64,000 nt of DNA from Laguncularia racemosa (taxonomy: Eukaryota > Streptophyta > Magnoliopsida > Myrtales > Combretaceae). Location of the stretch: contig JBBMOL010000038.1 of NCBI GenBank assembly GCA_037954665.1, positions 3,968,001 through 4,032,000 of the forward strand. The letters are read 5' to 3'. The notes under the pieces are model-generated. The model was not told the DNA's origin, did not search any database, and saw nothing but the letters and a program-made list of their open reading frames with translations. The position numbers and the translations under genes are program-made. Numbering within the stretch: the first letter of the stretch is position 1; every line of letters starts with the position of its first letter. Positions 61,063 to 64,000 of this stretch are shown piece by piece.

Positions 61063-64000
61063 ATGGCAGAAGAAAAGAAATCGTTGTTACCATACACATT
61101 GTATGCGAATGACAATCCTGGAAATATAATAACCCAGGTGCAATTGAAAGAAGACAATTATGATGAATGGTCTAGAGCTATTCGGACTGCTTTGAGAGCC
61201 AAGAAGAAATTTGGTTTTCTCGATGGAACTGTGATTCAGCCTGACGAAAACTCGGATGAGATGGAAGATTGGTGGACTGTGAATTCCATGCTTGTATCAT
61301 GGATAATGAATACAGTCGAGCCAACGGTGCGATCCACATTGACGCACATGGAAATTGCAAAGGACTTGTGGGAAGACATCAAAGACTGTTTCTCTGTGAC
61401 AGATGGTGCACGAGTACAGCAGTTGAAGACGGAACTTGCAAATTGCAGACAACAAGGAATGCCACTCATGAGTTATTATGCCAAATTGAAACAATTGTGG
61501 GAAGAACTGGCAAATTATGATGTGATCTCTGCGTGCAAATGTGGGGGTTGCAAGTGCAATATTGGAACTAAAATAACTAAGAAACGAGAAGAAGAAAAAC
61601 TTCATCAATTTCTGATGGGGTTAGACAATGCCTACAGCACAGTGAGGACAAATATCCTGAGCGCGACACCGTTGCCCGGTGTAAGTAAGGCATATTCGTT
61701 AATGTGCCAAAAGAAAAGGGTTCGAAATATCTCCAAGGAAAAGGAGATTAAGAATGAGGCTACCAGTTTTATGGTCCAAACCAATGAAGGAATCAAGGAC
61801 AAAAGCGTTGTCTGCACCCATTGCAATAGAGAAGGACATGATTCCGAGGGATGCTTTCAACTTATAGGTTATCCCGCTTGGTGGGGTGATCGGCCTAAAA
61901 CAGTTGGTAGAGGTCGAAGAAGACAGTTGGGAGGCAGAGGTCGAGGCAACATGACAGGAAGAGGACGGAGTGGTGCTCGAGTTAATGTTGCTCAAGTGAT
62001 TGAAGAGCCAAGCACAGAAACAAAGGAAGTTGCGACTCTTGGGACGTTGACGAATGAACAATGGGCAGCAGTTGTGAGCATGCTGAACACTTACAAATCA
62101 GGGAGTAATAGTGAGAAGATGACTGGTAAGGAAAATACTGTTTGGATAATTGATTTTGGAGCTACGCAACATATGACAGGGAATTCAGAATGTTTATCTA
62201 GCTTAAGAAACACATTAGGCTGTCCGATTGGCTTACCTAATGGAGAACAAGTGCTAGCGTTGCAGGAAGGGTCTGTTTGCTTAGGGAAGAACATTCAACT
62301 AGATAATGTTCTTTATGCTCCGGGATTGCATTGCAATTTGATCTCTGTGTCACAATTAGTTAATGAATCGGAATGTAATGTATTGTTCACTGATAAGCTT
62401 TGTTTGATACAGGACCGCACTTCGAGGATGGTGATTGGAGCGGGTGAACGTTGCAAGGGGCTATATTTTTTCAAGAAGGAGCCACCAATTCATGCACTTC
62501 AGTCTCGGACGCTGACTTCTGATGAACTTTGGCATAGAAGAATGGGGCATTCGTCACCAAAGATTATAGGTTTAATTACTGAAAATAAGACTCAGTTAGA
62601 TTCAAATAAGACTTGTGATGCTTGTTTCAAAGCAAAGCAAACCAGAAGTATGTTTTATTCTAGTGATAGTAGAGCTGGTGAATTGTTGAACTTATTCATT
62701 GTGATTTATGGGGACCTTATAGAATCTCTAGTTCCTCTAATGCAAGTTACTTCCTCACAATTGTTGATGATTTTTCTAGATGTGTGTGGATATATTTGCT
62801 GATTGCTAAAACTGAAGTAGGATGCATCCTGCAAAATTTTGTTGCTATAGTTCGTAGGCAGTTTGATAAGAACGTTAAAATAGTGAGAAGCAATAATGGA
62901 AGTGAGTTCATTAGCTTGAAAGGTTATTTCTTAAACAATGGGATAATACATCAAACTTCGTGTGTTGGAACACCACAACAGAATGGGCGAGTAGAAAGAA
63001 AGCATCGACATATACTTAACGTAGCTCGAGCATTGCGATTTCAAGCTAATTTGCCCATTGAGTTTTGGGGGGAATGTGTGTTGACCGCTGGATATTTGAT
63101 CAATCGCACTCCTTCTCAGGTGTTAGGAGGAAAATCGCCTTATGAAATTTTGTATGGTAAACGACCTAATTATCGTTACACTCGTACATTTGGGTGTTTG
63201 TGCTATGCAAGGAGTTTGAATTGTGAAAAGGATAAGTTTGCTAGTAGGAGTCATAAATGTATTTTTGTGGGATATCCATTTGGACAGAAAGGTTGGAGAT
63301 TGTATAATTTGGAAACACGACGCTACTTTGTGTCTCGGGATGTAGTTTTTCATGAAAATGAGTTTCCATACGTAGATGCGTGTGTACAAATGAACAAGGA
63401 TACTGCAGGGCACTCTCAAATAAATGAGTGTGTTGACGAGGGAGAAACTAATTTGATTGGGACAGAAGAAAAGGAACTCATAGAACTTGCTGATGACACA
63501 CCTGAGCAGTTGAATGATGCTCAAAATGTTAGCGCTGAAGTTAGGGAGGGTGATGTCTCACCAGAGGTCAGATTGGAGAGTGTAGAAGAAGGTTCGTCGG
63601 TCCTTGGTCGTGGCCTTCGATCTAAGAAAGTTTCTACATGGTTGAAAGATTGTGTGACTTATGCTGCTCACAGTGATAGCCCCTCTGCAGGTTCAGCCAA
63701 ACCAACATCATCCTCAGGTATGTCCTATGACTTAGCTCAATATATAAATTACACAAATTTCTCACCACGTCATCAAGGTTTCTTAGCAACCATAACAGGT
63801 AGTGTGGAGCCAAAATTCTTCCATCAGGCAGTGAAGGATGCACGCTGGAGAGAAGCTATGCAAAAAGAGATTGATGCCCTTGAACAGAATAGAACATGGA
63901 CATTAGTTGACCTACCACCAGGGAAGAAAGCAATCGGTAGCAAGTGGGTATACAAGATTAAGTATAATTCTGATGGCACAATTGAGCGGTACAAAGCGCG
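61063..64000 (+). pseudogene. Ty1/Copia gag-pol, defective and truncated by window
   Basis: The start at 61,063 (MAEEK) follows the PBS. Domains in order are: Copia N-terminal gag (LKEDNYDEW near residue 30); a CX2CX4HX4C zinc knuckle (61,812-61,853); a retropepsin-like region whose active-site triad reads D-F-G (62,152-62,160) where family members have D-S/T-G; the gag-pre-integrase LWHRRMGH; integrase; and the start of reverse transcriptase (KWVYKIKYN near 63,945). Near 62,690 a one-base frameshift breaks the frame. Integrase continues in the third frame (from LIHCDLWGPY) and stays open to 64,000. There the second catalytic aspartate, expected in an S-D-N-G motif, is asparagine (62,892-62,894). 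The element is thus not self-sufficient. The lineage within Copia is not assigned. Confidence 0.9.

Overview
The window is nuclear DNA of a flowering plant, most likely a eudicot. It is AT-rich and gene-poor. It holds one intact nine-exon gene with plant-type GT-AG introns, and most of the rest is nested mobile-element debris. The species cannot be named from the sequence.

The only complete host gene is a hexokinase at 45,337-51,918 on the plus strand. Its exons rebuild to 498 residues with an N-terminal membrane anchor, the type-B (HXK1-like) architecture. A CT-rich leader precedes it, and intron 7 carries a short element with inverted ends.

Left part: 1-2,855 holds the 5' end of a minus-strand Ty3/Gypsy element (decayed gag, primer-binding site, LTR). 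A candidate TRIM lies at 5,351-5,895. A segment near 3.4 kb recurs near 9.3 kb, and a MITE lies at 10,614-10,813. From 11,457 to about 22,180 there is an old tandem duplication. Its first copy was split by a 3.2-kb hAT-type element. Its second copy was split by a solo LTR and a 492-bp hAT MITE, both with target duplications.

Centre: 24,676-35,384 is a well-preserved LTR element flanked by AGGAG. It has 2.0-2.2-kb LTRs, a primer-binding site fitting tRNA-Arg, one ORF (a DUF7745-like protein with an in-frame stop and a C-terminal coiled coil), a 2.3-kb tandem array before the 3' LTR, and a polypurine tract. It encodes no gag, protease, RT or integrase. The layout fits a non-autonomous derivative of the Tat/Ogre group. 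Its LTRs, and a divergent solo LTR at 17,630-19,500, share a tRNA-like A box, B box and T-run, which is the most unusual signal in the window. They also share a splice donor, whose best acceptor abuts the ORF start codon.

Right part: about 35.4-45 kb is low-content intergenic DNA. After the hexokinase come a MITE relative, a long reverse-oriented solo-LTR candidate (54,918-58,558) and a Gypsy LTR fragment related to the one at the left edge. The last 3.5 kb is the 5' part of a Ty1/Copia element, with a frameshift and changed protease and integrase catalytic residues, running off the window end.
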